64,000 nt of DNA from Elusimicrobiota bacterium (lineage in GTDB: Bacteria; Elusimicrobiota; UBA8919). The position numbers and the translations under genes were made by a program. Below, piece after piece: positions 25,745 through 33,720 of this stretch (its first letter is position 1; the number at the start of each line of letters is the position of its first letter). A model generated the notes under the pieces. It was not told the origin of the DNA and searched no databases. It saw nothing but the letters and a program-made list of their open reading frames with translations. Location: the NCBI GenBank assembly GCA_028718185.1, contig JAQUMH010000001.1:529186-593185 (forward strand). Direction: 5' to 3'.

Positions 25745-25872
25745 TTCCCCCTCATCTTTCATCTTCTCCCCTATGGGGAGAAGAAACTTCACTTTTCTTC
25801 CTCTTCCTATATGGGAGAAGAAATACCTCTTTTCATCCTCTCCCCTGTGGGGAGAGGAAAGAGGTGAGGGGT
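25745..25872. repeat. CTCCCC hairpin repeat, copy 2
   Basis: Nearly identical to 23754-23880: TCTCCCCTATGGGGAGA, CTTCCTATATGGGAGAAG, TCTCCCCTGTGGGGAGA and a closing AGGTGAGGGGTAA. It lies just downstream of the ROK kinase stop. Confidence 0.85.
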
Positions 25873-25874
25873 AA

Positions 25875-26765
25875 TTATTCATTTTCCAAAACTAAACCGG
25901 CGGCACCCAGCAAAGCTGCTTTTTCTTTTAGTTTTGTTTTTATTATTTTAAGATGTGCTCTGGGCATAGAATATATCTTACCGCGAACTGTCCTTTCTAA
26001 CTCTTCAGAAAATAAATCATATTGATTACTCAACGAACCGCCTATTACTATCACGTCAGGGTCAAGAACATCAATCACATAAATCAGCGCCATACCAAGA
26101 TGTCTTCCAAACTCTTCCCAGCTGCTTTTAGCTTCCGAATCACCCCGCCTTGCTGAATCTGCTATCATAACAGGTTCCAACTCTTTTCCTGTTCTATCCT
26201 TGTACATCCTCTTTAATCCCCGTCCCGAAACATAATCTTCCATTATCCCTTCTTTATAAGGGAAACCCCATATTTCTGTTGCTGTACCTGTTGCTCCGTT
26301 ATAAATTTTCTTATTTATTACTAACCCGCTGCCTAACCCCGTGCCTAATGTTACCCCGAATACTATGTTGTATTTTGCTCCTGCCCCGAAAAAACTTTCA
26401 CCTAACACATATACGTTAGCGTCATTATTTAAATAAACAGGCAGCTTGAATTCTTTCTCTATCGCTTTTTTTAAATTAAAACCGTGTAAAGAAGGTAAAT
26501 TGCGCGGGGTTAATATGATTCCTTTTTTTATATCCAGCGGTCCCGGAGAACCTATTCCAATACCCAATATTTTATTATTGCTGACACCTGCCGATTTTAT
26601 CGCACTACTTATCGCTCTTACAATATTTTCTAATATTATTTTACTTGGTTTCTCTGATTCGGTAGGTAATTTTATTATATCACTTTTTATCTTGCCATCT
26701 GTAGTAACTATACCCGCACATATCTTAGTCCCGCCTAAATCAACTGAAACAATATAATTCTTCAT
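25875..26765 (-). CDS. ROK-family sugar kinase lacking the zinc motif
   Basis: A 296-residue ROK protein, probably a glucokinase or related hexose kinase. IVSVDLGGTKICAGIV is the ATP-phosphate loop, GIGIGSPGPLDIKKG and VYLNNDANVYVLGE (with the catalytic Asp) the sugar site, and VFGVTLGTGLGSGLVIN the second phosphate loop. The usual ROK zinc site (H-x-x-C-x-C-G-x-x-G-C) should follow, but here the segment reads EIWGFPYKEGIMEDYVSGRG with no Cys. This places it in the zinc-free branch. It lies upstream of the PfkB kinase. Confidence 0.87.
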   Translation of the reverse strand: MKNYIVSVDLGGTKICAGIVTTDGKIKSDIIKLPTESEKPSKIILENIVRAISSAIKSAGVSNNKILGIGIGSPGPLDIKKGIILTPRNLPSLHGFNLKKAIEKEFKLPVYLNNDANVYVLGESFFGAGAKYNIVFGVTLGTGLGSGLVINKKIYNGATGTATEIWGFPYKEGIMEDYVSGRGLKRMYKDRTGKELEPVMIADSARRGDSEAKSSWEEFGRHLGMALIYVIDVLDPDVIVIGGSLSNQYDLFSEELERTVRGKIYSMPRAHLKIIKTKLKEKAALLGAAGLVLENE

Positions 26766-26798
26766 TTTTTTATCAGTTCTGTCAAAACTAATATATTG

Positions 26799-26922
26799 AA
26801 AATAATGTTTTTAACGATATAGATGTTTTTAGCTTAAAAAATCGTTAAGTCCGCCATTGATTCAGTGGCGGATAGATTTTTTAAGCGTTAAGAAAACATC
26901 GTTTAGTAAAAACATTATTTTC
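26799..26922. repeat. Nested inverted-repeat element, copy 2 (upstream of the ROK gene)
   Basis: Outer arms GAAAATAATGTTTTTAACGAT and AAAAACATTATTTTC enclose GATGTTTTTAGCTTAAAAAA and its counterpart; the centre is an independent short hairpin (TCCGCCA and TGGCGGA). The middle arms are the same as in the copy at 14996-15136, but the centres differ. Confidence 0.8.
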
Positions 26923-26943
26923 TATAATATTTAAAATATCTTT

Positions 26944-29397
26944 TTATTTACCAAACAAACCTTTTAAAAGTTTTGCGCCTTCTTTCATTAATATCTCTTT
27001 ACCCTGGTTTTGAATAGCCGTCTTCGCTATGCTATTCCAATCAAGCGTAACCTTCGGGTCATCAAACGTCCCTTTAACAGTAAAAGGAACCGTTACTCTC
27101 CCTTCCACATCTGCAGTATATTTTGCCATATCACCGCGGGAATATTCTTTTGTAAATTTTACTTTCCCACCAATATCCTGTCTTAAAGCTACCAAATTTA
27201 CATTTCCGGATAAATAAGCATCCAGCTTATCACCGCCATCTGTTTTTGTATTAGTAATTTCAATTATCCCGCTTTTTATATTAAACCCGCCTGTTGCCGA
27301 TTTAAAACTCGTCTCTTTTACCTGCGGCATTTGAGAAACAGCTGCAAGCTGGTCAAGTATTTTAGAATTGTTAACTTTTACATTTTTTATAACAAGCGAC
27401 CCGTTACCGTTCAAACCTGTCATATTGCTACCGGTCCCTGAAATCTTAACTTTCCCTTCCGCAACACCCCAGAACTGAGCTTTTATCTGCACCCCGCTTT
27501 CCAATACCAACTCGTGAAGGTCATAATTACTGACATCAGTTGCAAAATTAAATTTTAGCCGTGTCGGTTCTAAATCCGATAAATCAGCATAAATACTCCC
27601 CGAAATACTTCCCTTACACATAGCCATATAAAACGGCCTTATATTCAGCTCGGCATTTAATAAGGACACCTTTGCCGAACAATCAGTAATTTGGAAATTC
27701 TGGAATATAAATTTCTTGAGCTTTAAGTCGCCGGTTATGGAAATATCCTTCGGAACACCGACTTTCGCTGAAGCGACAGATTGAGACTGCCCGCCACTGG
27801 AAGGCTGATTTGTAGCCGCAGAGCGAAGCTCTGCTGGTTGTGACGTCCCTTGTCCCTGGTCCTTGGTCACAGAAGAAGAAGGTTGTGACTTAGCTCCCTT
27901 CCCGCTTTGTGCGGCAGCTTGTTTCGGTTGTTCAGGCATTTTTATATCTATTGTATCACCTGAAAGTGTAAAAGATATATCTTTCTTTAAATTGGAAATC
28001 CTTGCAGAAAAATCCAAATTACCTTTACTCACTTTAGCAGTCAAATCTTTTTTTATTGACTGGATATCCTGTATATTTACTTTTCCTGAAATTGACAGTA
28101 TTTTCAAATCGCCTGATACTAAGACATTCCCGTCAACCAATCCTGAAACCCCAAAATCTTTCATCATAGGAATAATCTGCACCAAAGTTTTTAAATCAAA
28201 TTTTTCCAGTAAAACATTTAAGTCCATTGCAATTTGATTTTTTTTAAACCCGGTAACCTTTCCGGAAAGCGAATTTTTTACCGCGCCAAGGGCAACAGAT
28301 ACATTATTTATCTTCAAAACATCCATATTCTCAAAAACAATGTCAGTCATTAAAGACATTTCCGCATCTTTCGGCTTAGAAAACATATCACCGAAAGCTA
28401 TGCTGACCTTTTTCATATCTATTCCGCCTTTAACCTGTATCTTGTTCATATTACCTGATACATCAACGTTTATATTAGGTTCGCCTGTTATAGAAAGCTC
28501 TTTAGGCAGCGGCGCTATTTTTGTTATTTTCTCAAGTGCAAATTTTTCACCTTTTACATTTACTGCAAATGTTAATTTATCCGGGTCCATAAACTTATCA
28601 ACATTCCCGGAAACCTTTATACCGGCATCGTTAATTTTAACAACCGCTTGCTTTATCTTTAAGTTCTGCTGCTTCATATTTACAACCCCGCTGAAATTAA
28701 ACGAAAGCGAAGCATTGACTTTCTTCTGTAAAACATCAACCGACATATCAACCAAAAACGGCGAAACAAGCGAAATCCCGCTCAAAGACAGATTTATATT
28801 CTTTAATTCAACAGACATATCCTGCGCCGACCTGTCCGTAAATTTCACCGTCCCGTTAGACAGTGATAACTTGGATACAATAAAAGCAATAGGCAACTCC
28901 GCAGTCGCCGATTTTTTCTCAACCTTAGTTTCTTTAACCTTGTGGACCTCGCCCTCCACTGAACCGTTGGCGGGCAGGGACCTCGTACTATTTACATCCG
29001 TTGTCTTAGTCATTAAATCACTGAAATTGAAACTATTATCCTTATTCCGGATAATATTTATTTTAGGTTCATCAAGTATTATTTTACTGATTGATATTTT
29101 CCCCTGAAGAAGCGCAAATAAATCAGGCCTGATGATGAACTTACCCGCCTCCACAAAAACACCCTGTTTAAATGCCGGTTTTTCAGAAATCCTGAACCCC
29201 TCGACATCCAGCCCGCCAAACCCGATAGACACATCTTTTATTTCAACTTCACGATGCAGGAATTCCGACATCTTAGTTATCAATATCCCTTTCACCTTAG
29301 CAGGCGGATAAGCAATCCTGAGAGCAATCACCCCACCCACTAAAACAACAATCACGCAAACCACAAAAATCAGCAAAAACTTCTTAAACTTTTTCAT
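26944..29397 (-). CDS. AsmA-family envelope protein
   Basis: An 817-residue protein with one N-terminal membrane helix (about residues 6-27) and a long beta-strand-rich body of AsmA type: KVKGILITKMSEFLHREVEI with GFGGLDVEGFRISEKPAF, LDEPKINIIRNKDNSFNFSD, then many VxISG/LxLSG strands and a C-terminal DPKVTLDW with NQGKEILMKEGAKLLKGLFG. AsmA-like proteins bridge inner and outer membranes and are linked to lipid transport. A low-complexity Gln/Ser/Lys linker lies at about residues 490-545 and contains a stretch encoded by a palindromic repeat (27811-27836). The tRNA-Ser gene is upstream. Confidence 0.85.
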   Translation of the reverse strand: MKKFKKFLLIFVVCVIVVLVGGVIALRIAYPPAKVKGILITKMSEFLHREVEIKDVSIGFGGLDVEGFRISEKPAFKQGVFVEAGKFIIRPDLFALLQGKISISKIILDEPKINIIRNKDNSFNFSDLMTKTTDVNSTRSLPANGSVEGEVHKVKETKVEKKSATAELPIAFIVSKLSLSNGTVKFTDRSAQDMSVELKNINLSLSGISLVSPFLVDMSVDVLQKKVNASLSFNFSGVVNMKQQNLKIKQAVVKINDAGIKVSGNVDKFMDPDKLTFAVNVKGEKFALEKITKIAPLPKELSITGEPNINVDVSGNMNKIQVKGGIDMKKVSIAFGDMFSKPKDAEMSLMTDIVFENMDVLKINNVSVALGAVKNSLSGKVTGFKKNQIAMDLNVLLEKFDLKTLVQIIPMMKDFGVSGLVDGNVLVSGDLKILSISGKVNIQDIQSIKKDLTAKVSKGNLDFSARISNLKKDISFTLSGDTIDIKMPEQPKQAAAQSGKGAKSQPSSSVTKDQGQGTSQPAELRSAATNQPSSGGQSQSVASAKVGVPKDISITGDLKLKKFIFQNFQITDCSAKVSLLNAELNIRPFYMAMCKGSISGSIYADLSDLEPTRLKFNFATDVSNYDLHELVLESGVQIKAQFWGVAEGKVKISGTGSNMTGLNGNGSLVIKNVKVNNSKILDQLAAVSQMPQVKETSFKSATGGFNIKSGIIEITNTKTDGGDKLDAYLSGNVNLVALRQDIGGKVKFTKEYSRGDMAKYTADVEGRVTVPFTVKGTFDDPKVTLDWNSIAKTAIQNQGKEILMKEGAKLLKGLFGK
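27811..27836. repeat. GCAGAGC palindrome inside the AsmA-like gene
   Basis: GCAGAGCGAAGCTCTGC at 27818-27834, preceded by TGTAGCC, matches the intergenic GCAGAGC palindrome family. In the reading frame it encodes PAELRSAATN within the low-complexity linker, and the frame is kept. Confidence 0.65.
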
Positions 29398-29428
29398 ACA
29401 TAACCTCTCTCAACTATTATAAAAACAA

Positions 29429-29516
29429 CGGAGGCAGAAGGATTCGAACCCTCGATACCGGAAACCGATATACTGGTTTTCAAGACCAGCGCCATCAACC
29501 ACTCGGCCATGCCTCC
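29429..29516 (-). tRNA. tRNA-Ser (anticodon UGA)
   Basis: The minus strand folds as an 88-base class II tRNA. The acceptor arm GGAGGCA pairs with TGCCTCC (discriminator G at 29429), the D-arm follows in TGGCCGAGTGGTTGATGGC, the anticodon stem CTGGT/ACCAG closes the loop CTTGAAA giving UGA, a long variable arm (TATCGGTTTCCGGTA) follows, and the T-loop is GGGTTCGAATCC. CCA is not encoded. It marks the boundary between the core genes and the accessory island. Confidence 0.96.
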
Positions 29517-29527
29517 CCGCTCATATA

Positions 29528-29701
29528 CTATCTTATTTTATATCTTCGAACTTGTATTTCTTTAATCTTTCCATTTTCCCATACTACTAACGGTATTTTC
29601 CTTATTGCATGCTCTTCAATAACCTTTCTAACAGCATCTTTTAGTGCTTTTTCCGCTTTTTTCCCAAAAGCAGATAATTTACCGTTTTTTTTACTTTTCA
29701 T
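29528..29701 (-). CDS. Small basic conserved protein of unknown function
   Basis: A 57-residue protein, taking the ATG at 29701; a frame extension of 16 codons upstream overlaps the promoter described next and is rejected. It is Lys-rich with an amphipathic helix (KKAEKALKDAVRKVIEEHA) and a C-terminal IPLVVWENGKIKEIQV strand pair. I know similar small proteins only as hypothetical ones. It lies just upstream of the tRNA-Ser gene, 11 bases apart, on the same strand. Confidence 0.55.
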   Translation of the reverse strand: MKSKKNGKLSAFGKKAEKALKDAVRKVIEEHAIRKIPLVVWENGKIKEIQVRRYKIR

Positions 29702-29720
29702 AATTGTTTTCAACTGTTTT

Positions 29721-29749
29721 ATTATAACAAGGTTAGGTGAAAAAATCAA
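29721..29749 (-). promoter_or_regulatory. Promoter for the small basic gene and tRNA-Ser
   Basis: On the minus strand TTGATT (29744-29749) and TATAAT (29721-29726) are 17 bases apart with a TG extension (TTGTTATAAT). A nearly identical sequence precedes the aminopeptidase gene at 45216-45244. Confidence 0.65.
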
Positions 29750-29816
29750 GGAATTTTTGGCAAGTAAAATGATAAAATGAAGGTTTGACCTTTTTAGAAC
29801 TGAGAGGCATCCACAA

Positions 29817-30296
29817 TTATTTAAAAAAATTAAATTTTAATTCTAACTGCGGATTTTGAGATTTTACTTCTTCCAATATACTTTTAACTAAAGATATTGC
29901 ATCGTTAAAAGCACTCCGCGATTCAGATAAAGACACTAATGCTCCTGCCTCATATGTAATTTCGTTTCTTTTCCTGCGCATTGTCTCAAAATGTTCAGTT
30001 AAATTTTTATATTTATCGCCCAAAATTGAACTTGTTATTTCCACAACTGTTTTATGTTGAGCACCATTATCCGGAACATATCCTTTTAATAATAACAATG
30101 CCCTTCCTGCTTTCAACATTGCCATGTATGCTAAAACATAAGTTGCCCTTTCTGCAATATCCACTATTTTCTTTGCCTCTTCCAAATCAAGTATCGCCTG
30201 TTTAAGTAATGCTTCAACCTGAACAATACCGGCCCTTTGCTGTCTTAACTTTCCTTCGGTTTTAAGCTTTTTTATAAGAGTGTTAATATCTATCAT
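29817..30296 (-). CDS. HEPN-domain protein, likely toxin of a HEPN/MNT pair
   Basis: A 159-residue helical protein. The segment YVLAYMAMLKAGRALLLLKGY and FETMRRKRNEITYEAG near residues 104-118 match the HEPN domains paired with minimal nucleotidyltransferases; the R-N-x-x-x-Y-E form replaces the RX4-6H RNase motif, which is not present. Its start overlaps the nucleotidyltransferase gene by 14 bases, so they form a two-gene operon. HEPN members are RNases or, without catalytic residues, scaffolds for the nucleotidyltransferase. A toxin role is an inference from the pairing. Confidence 0.78.
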   Translation of the reverse strand: MIDINTLIKKLKTEGKLRQQRAGIVQVEALLKQAILDLEEAKKIVDIAERATYVLAYMAMLKAGRALLLLKGYVPDNGAQHKTVVEITSSILGDKYKNLTEHFETMRRKRNEITYEAGALVSLSESRSAFNDAISLVKSILEEVKSQNPQLELKFNFFK

Positions 30297-30855
30297 TTAA
30301 AATGCCCTTTAAAACTATTATTTTATCATCAAGAACTAAATTAAGGAACCCACCTTTTTTACTTTTTTCTTTATTAAACTCTTCTTTTGTATAAACGTTG
30401 AAATTTATTTCTCTATTTAGTTTTGTTTCCAAGTCACGGATCTTTCTTGTAAAATCACTCTTAGATAAATCACCAACCAGTATTAAATCAACATCCGATG
30501 TCTTCCTTTCTTTATCCTTTGCATATGACCCGAAAATAAAAGCCAATTCAATATTTTTAAATTCACTAACAATCTCCTTTATAGAACCTTCTACCCCTTC
30601 AGTTTTAAACACTATTTGTTTTATTTCTTTATATAAAGAATATTTTTTGTTTAATGAATATATCTTTAATTTGCCTCTTATATAAGATTTGTAAATTCCT
30701 TCTTCTGCTAACTTTCTTAATTCCCTGGAAAGATTTCCGACATCTTCATTAATAAGTAATGCTAATTCTCTTACATAATAATTTTCATCGGGATGAGTAA
30801 ATGAATATGTAAGCAGTTTTTTTACCAATTTTGTCTTGAATGTTAACATTGACAT
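30283..30855 (-). CDS. Winged-helix minimal nucleotidyltransferase, partner of the HEPN gene
   Basis: A 190-residue protein with an N-terminal winged helix (about 1-70: YYVRELALLINEDVGNLSRE and a short wing) and a C-terminal minimal nucleotidyltransferase domain with FIFGSYAKDKERKTSDVDL, in which Gly109-Ser110 and Asp121/Asp123 are the catalytic motif. MNT proteins of this type AMPylate or otherwise modify and neutralise HEPN toxins. The helix-turn-helix fits self-repression at the palindrome 30891-30911. An AAGGAAGG site precedes the ATG. Confidence 0.85.
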   Translation of the reverse strand: MSMLTFKTKLVKKLLTYSFTHPDENYYVRELALLINEDVGNLSRELRKLAEEGIYKSYIRGKLKIYSLNKKYSLYKEIKQIVFKTEGVEGSIKEIVSEFKNIELAFIFGSYAKDKERKTSDVDLILVGDLSKSDFTRKIRDLETKLNREINFNVYTKEEFNKEKSKKGGFLNLVLDDKIIVLKGILNDRY

Positions 30856-30890
30856 AGCGCATACCTTCCTTGTTGTTATATTTACATCAT

Positions 30891-30911
30891 TTGTTGTAAA
30901 TTATACAACAA
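30891..30911. promoter_or_regulatory. Palindromic operator upstream of the MNT-HEPN operon
   Basis: TTGTTGTA (30891-30898) and TACAACAA (30904-30911) are perfect eight-base arms with a five-base spacer. A further half-site, TTGTTGTTATA, lies at 30870-30880. The site is 36 bases upstream of the nucleotidyltransferase start, where autoregulation by its winged helix would be expected. Confidence 0.6.
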
Positions 30912-30974
30912 TAGTATTTATTTGTCAAGAGAATTGATTTTACAAATATATGCTTTCTACTGCAAGTGAACAAG

Positions 30975-31003
30975 TGAAATGTTAAAATGCAAAACCTGAC
31001 CCT
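30975..31003. repeat. Degenerate mobile-element remnant (GTTAAAATGCAA)
   Basis: AAATGTTAAAATGCAAAACC followed by TGACCC is shared, with few changes, with 48996-49023. Such GGGTCAGG ends with TGCATTTTAACATTT look like termini of small transposons, but no transposase is nearby. Confidence 0.4.
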
Positions 31004-31004
31004 T

Positions 31005-32219
31005 TTATTTTTTTAACCAATTCCGGACATTGTAGAAACAAATATCAGAATTAAATTTACCGTGTTCTCCGCTGTTTACTACGATTCCGCTATTTGTTGA
31101 TTTGTTATAATTGCTGATAAAACTTTTCAACCCGGATATCCAGTTCGATTTAAATGTCTGTGATAATTTAATTTCCATAGGTGTAAGACGTCCTTTATTA
31201 TCATATATTAAATCAACTTCAGTATTGTTTACAGTACGCCAATACCAAAAATTACCGCTGTTTATTTCTGTTTCATCAGACTTCATCAATTCAAGCAAAA
31301 TCCAGTTCTCAAATATATTCCCCAGATACGGGCTTCGGCTCAGTTCGTCAACAGAACGGATACCAAGCAGGGAACAAAGCAATCCGGTATCCCCAAAGTA
31401 CAGTTTCGGTGATTTAATTACCCTTTTTCCGAGATTGTTATAATATGGTTCCATCAATAAAACTTGATATCCGGCACATAAGGATGAAACCCACTCTTTT
31501 GCGGTTGAAACGGCTATACCGATATCTCTTGCCAGGTCACTGTACGATAACAACTGCCCGGCACGAATAGCAAGGACACGCATAAACCTTTCAAAATCAC
31601 GTAGATTTCCCACCTTCAGATAAACCCTGAGGTCACGCTCTAAATAAGTAGAAATATAGCTTGCAAACCAATTGTTCAAATCAACGGATGCATTTCCCAG
31701 TATTTCCGGATAACCGCCCGTAAGCATTGACTTATAGATTTCCTTAATCGGAACACCCTTGTTTTTTTTGCAAGCAACCTCAATTAGTTTGTCAATGCCT
31801 ATTTTGTTATATTTCATCCATTCCCTTGTCGAAAATGGCCTTAAGTTAAGTATACCGACACGACCTGCTAAAGATTCCGATAACCCTTTAAGAAGAGTAT
31901 ATTGCTGAGAGCCCGTTAATATATACATACCCGGCTTTCGCCGATTGTCAACATTCATTTTTATATATATCATAAGTTCCGGGACATACTGAATTTCATC
32001 AAGTATTACCGGAGTAGATACTGCTTCAAGAAAGCCTTTCGGGTCTTCCAAAGCGCGGATACGCTCGGTTGGACTGTCAAACGAAATATAACGTATTTTC
32101 GGGAAAGTATGCTTTAAAATGGATGTCTTTCCTGTCTGGCGAGCACCCCCGATATAAACCACGGGGCGCGTCTTTACAAGTTTAATTAGTTTTTTTTCAA
32201 GCCATCTTTTCCTGTACAT
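31005..32219 (-). CDS. AAA ATPase with DUF4143
   Basis: A 404-residue ATPase of the ATP-binding/DUF4143 family. Walker A is in VVYIGGARQTGKTSILKHTF (about residues 17-35), Walker B in PVILDEIQYVPELM, and the sensor region in YILTGSQQYTLLKGLSES. The C-terminal DUF4143 part has RDIGIAVSTAKEWVSSL (winged-helix-like) and NIFENWILLELMKS with a nuclease-like FWYWRTVNNTEVDLIYD block (E, D). Such genes are abundant in accessory regions of uncultured bacteria and archaea; their function is unclear. It stands alone with a palindrome ahead of it. Confidence 0.85.
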   Translation of the reverse strand: MYRKRWLEKKLIKLVKTRPVVYIGGARQTGKTSILKHTFPKIRYISFDSPTERIRALEDPKGFLEAVSTPVILDEIQYVPELMIYIKMNVDNRRKPGMYILTGSQQYTLLKGLSESLAGRVGILNLRPFSTREWMKYNKIGIDKLIEVACKKNKGVPIKEIYKSMLTGGYPEILGNASVDLNNWFASYISTYLERDLRVYLKVGNLRDFERFMRVLAIRAGQLLSYSDLARDIGIAVSTAKEWVSSLCAGYQVLLMEPYYNNLGKRVIKSPKLYFGDTGLLCSLLGIRSVDELSRSPYLGNIFENWILLELMKSDETEINSGNFWYWRTVNNTEVDLIYDNKGRLTPMEIKLSQTFKSNWISGLKSFISNYNKSTNSGIVVNSGEHGKFNSDICFYNVRNWLKK

Positions 32220-32242
32220 GTGTTCACCTCATATAAGTATAT

Positions 32243-32261
32243 TTTACGATTACTTCGTAAA
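32243..32261. promoter_or_regulatory. Palindrome upstream of the DUF4143 ATPase gene
   Basis: TTTACGATTACTTCGTAAA has seven-base arms and a five-base centre and is enclosed by a wider pair, AAGTAT and ATACTT. It lies 24 bases before the ATPase start, where an operator would be placed. Confidence 0.45.
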
Positions 32262-32317
32262 TTATCATACTTAATAATTTGCCTTTTGTCAACTCCAAAA
32301 AGAAAAAGATATAATAA

Positions 32318-32347
32318 AAAAACCACTTGTTGTTATTAGTGGTTTTT
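32318..32347. terminator. Bidirectional Rho-independent terminator
   Basis: AAAAACCACT (32318-32327) and AGTGGTTTTT (32338-32347) form a hairpin with A/T tails on both strands. It can end transcripts of the esterase gene (minus strand). Confidence 0.65.
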
Positions 32348-32454
32348 AAGTCCAAATCCGGGGACACAATACCTATTTCTATTTTTTCTGCGACCTGCTT
32401 TTTTATTTTTAAGTTTTATATTTAACGCTATACTCTTTGCTATCCTTTCATAAA

Positions 32455-32501
32455 TATATTTTAGTAACTCTACATTTTTCGTCAAAACAATCAGTATTGT
32501 G
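32455..32501. repeat. Short repeat (TAACTCTACATTTTTC), copy 1
   Basis: About 47 bases, TATATTTTAGTAACTCTACA followed by TTTTTCGTCAAAACAATCAG and TATTGTG, recur at 34796-34843 with two or three changes and in part at 49398-49425. The pair brackets the esterase and the PD-(D/E)XK-like gene. Confidence 0.65.
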
Positions 32502-32567
32502 CCTGCCCGCCAAAGTTTTAGTGGAGGGTCCCCCGATTCCCTATCGCACAATCCCACAATCCCACTC

Positions 32568-33668
32568 CTATTCCTTATTATATTTTGTAAGTAACGGGTC
32601 ACTCCGGTCAAGTACATTGTTTAAGTCATTCTTTCCTGCAACGTATTTCTCTAAAAAGGCAATTGAATATCTACGGATAACTTCAAACTGTTTCTCAGTA
32701 CCACTCAACAGTTTCGCCCTGCGATTGTCCGAGAAGCAATTGTTGAACGAAAAATGGCTTGCACCCTTAACCACAAGAAAATACTTCGGTGACGATACAT
32801 TTTTATATATTCTGTCTGAAAGATTGGACATCTTTTCGGAACCGCGCACCTGGTTTTCTTCCCGTTCTCCAATGAACAACATTGATGGAACCCGCACAGC
32901 AGCAAGCTCGTCATCCCTGAACAGATAGCTACCTGCACCTGTTGAAAATAACAATACTGCTTTTATCCGAGAATCCTGTCGCTCCTTGATAGTCCCGCTT
33001 AACCCCAATGCCGTGAACCCTCCAAAAGAATGTCCCCCAACAGCGACACGGTCTTTGTCAATCAGTTTCCCGAACACACCGGAAGTCAGCATACCGTCCA
33101 GGACGAGTTTCATCTCGTCTAACCGGTATAGATACTTATCGCGGTCACCGGGACCCGAAACCGTTATCTCCTTGGCATTTTGCAAAAAACCAAGACGGTC
33201 AAAATCCTTATCCTGTCCGGTTCGTATGCGAACAGCCGAATCCGTGTCATGGTGGTCCGGACATGCTACAACCCAACCCTGGGCGGCGAGAGCTTCAGTA
33301 AGAAACACCGAGCTGATACCGCTACCGCCATACCCGTGTGAAAAGACCAGCAAAGGATAAAGTCCGCCTTCAGCAAGAGGTAATGCATTGAAAGCAACAT
33401 TGCCGGTTGTCGGTCCCCCATACTTGTATGGTTTCGGCTTCACCGCAGTCGGATACCAAACAGCCACAGTAAGCGTTTGCTCCTGCCCTTCCTTTTGGTA
33501 CTTCAAATCAATAACCTGATAACCGACATTAAATCCGTGTCCGGCTACTTCAACTTTTGTGTCCAACCCAACTACCGGGGAACAAGTCAGAATACAAAAA
33601 ATAAGGAGTGTCCTAAACAACCACCCCATCAGCAAACAAACTATTTTAAATTTCAAGATTTTCCCCAT
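32568..33668 (-). CDS. Secreted alpha/beta hydrolase (dienelactone hydrolase/PAF-acetylhydrolase type)
   Basis: A 366-residue esterase-like protein with an N-terminal hydrophobic segment that looks like a signal peptide (LLMGWLFRTLLIFCILTCSP). The nucleophile elbow is GHSFGGFTALGL near residue 205, the oxyanion region LLVFSHGYGGSGISSVFL near 107-125, and SHFSFNNCF holds the likely catalytic His near 307. The family includes bacterial PAF-acetylhydrolase-like and chlorophyllase-like esterases. Substrate unknown. It stands in the accessory region, isolated by repeats. Confidence 0.8.
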   Translation of the reverse strand: MGKILKFKIVCLLMGWLFRTLLIFCILTCSPVVGLDTKVEVAGHGFNVGYQVIDLKYQKEGQEQTLTVAVWYPTAVKPKPYKYGGPTTGNVAFNALPLAEGGLYPLLVFSHGYGGSGISSVFLTEALAAQGWVVACPDHHDTDSAVRIRTGQDKDFDRLGFLQNAKEITVSGPGDRDKYLYRLDEMKLVLDGMLTSGVFGKLIDKDRVAVGGHSFGGFTALGLSGTIKERQDSRIKAVLLFSTGAGSYLFRDDELAAVRVPSMLFIGEREENQVRGSEKMSNLSDRIYKNVSSPKYFLVVKGASHFSFNNCFSDNRRAKLLSGTEKQFEVIRRYSIAFLEKYVAGKNDLNNVLDRSDPLLTKYNKE

Positions 33669-33688
33669 TTAAATTCCACGAACTTACC

Positions 33689-33720
33689 AAGTCAACCAAG
33701 ACAACTCCGTCCCCTTGGAT
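33689..33720. repeat. 32-base direct repeat bracketing the PD-(D/E)XK-like gene, left copy
   Basis: AAGTCAACCAAGACAACTCC and the adjoining GTCCCCTTGGAT match 34901-34932 with one change. The stop codon of the gene at 33721-34707 begins at the very next base. Confidence 0.8.

Noticed and set aside
29429-29516. tRNA-Ser as the attachment site of the defence island
   Set aside because: The island lies on the 5' side of the tRNA, no integrase is seen, and no duplicated tRNA-Ser 3' end is present at the right border.
32336-32617. A 93-residue minus-strand frame downstream of the esterase
   Set aside because: It overlaps the esterase gene end, the repeat at 32455-32501 and the terminator at 32318-32347, and its composition is not protein-like.
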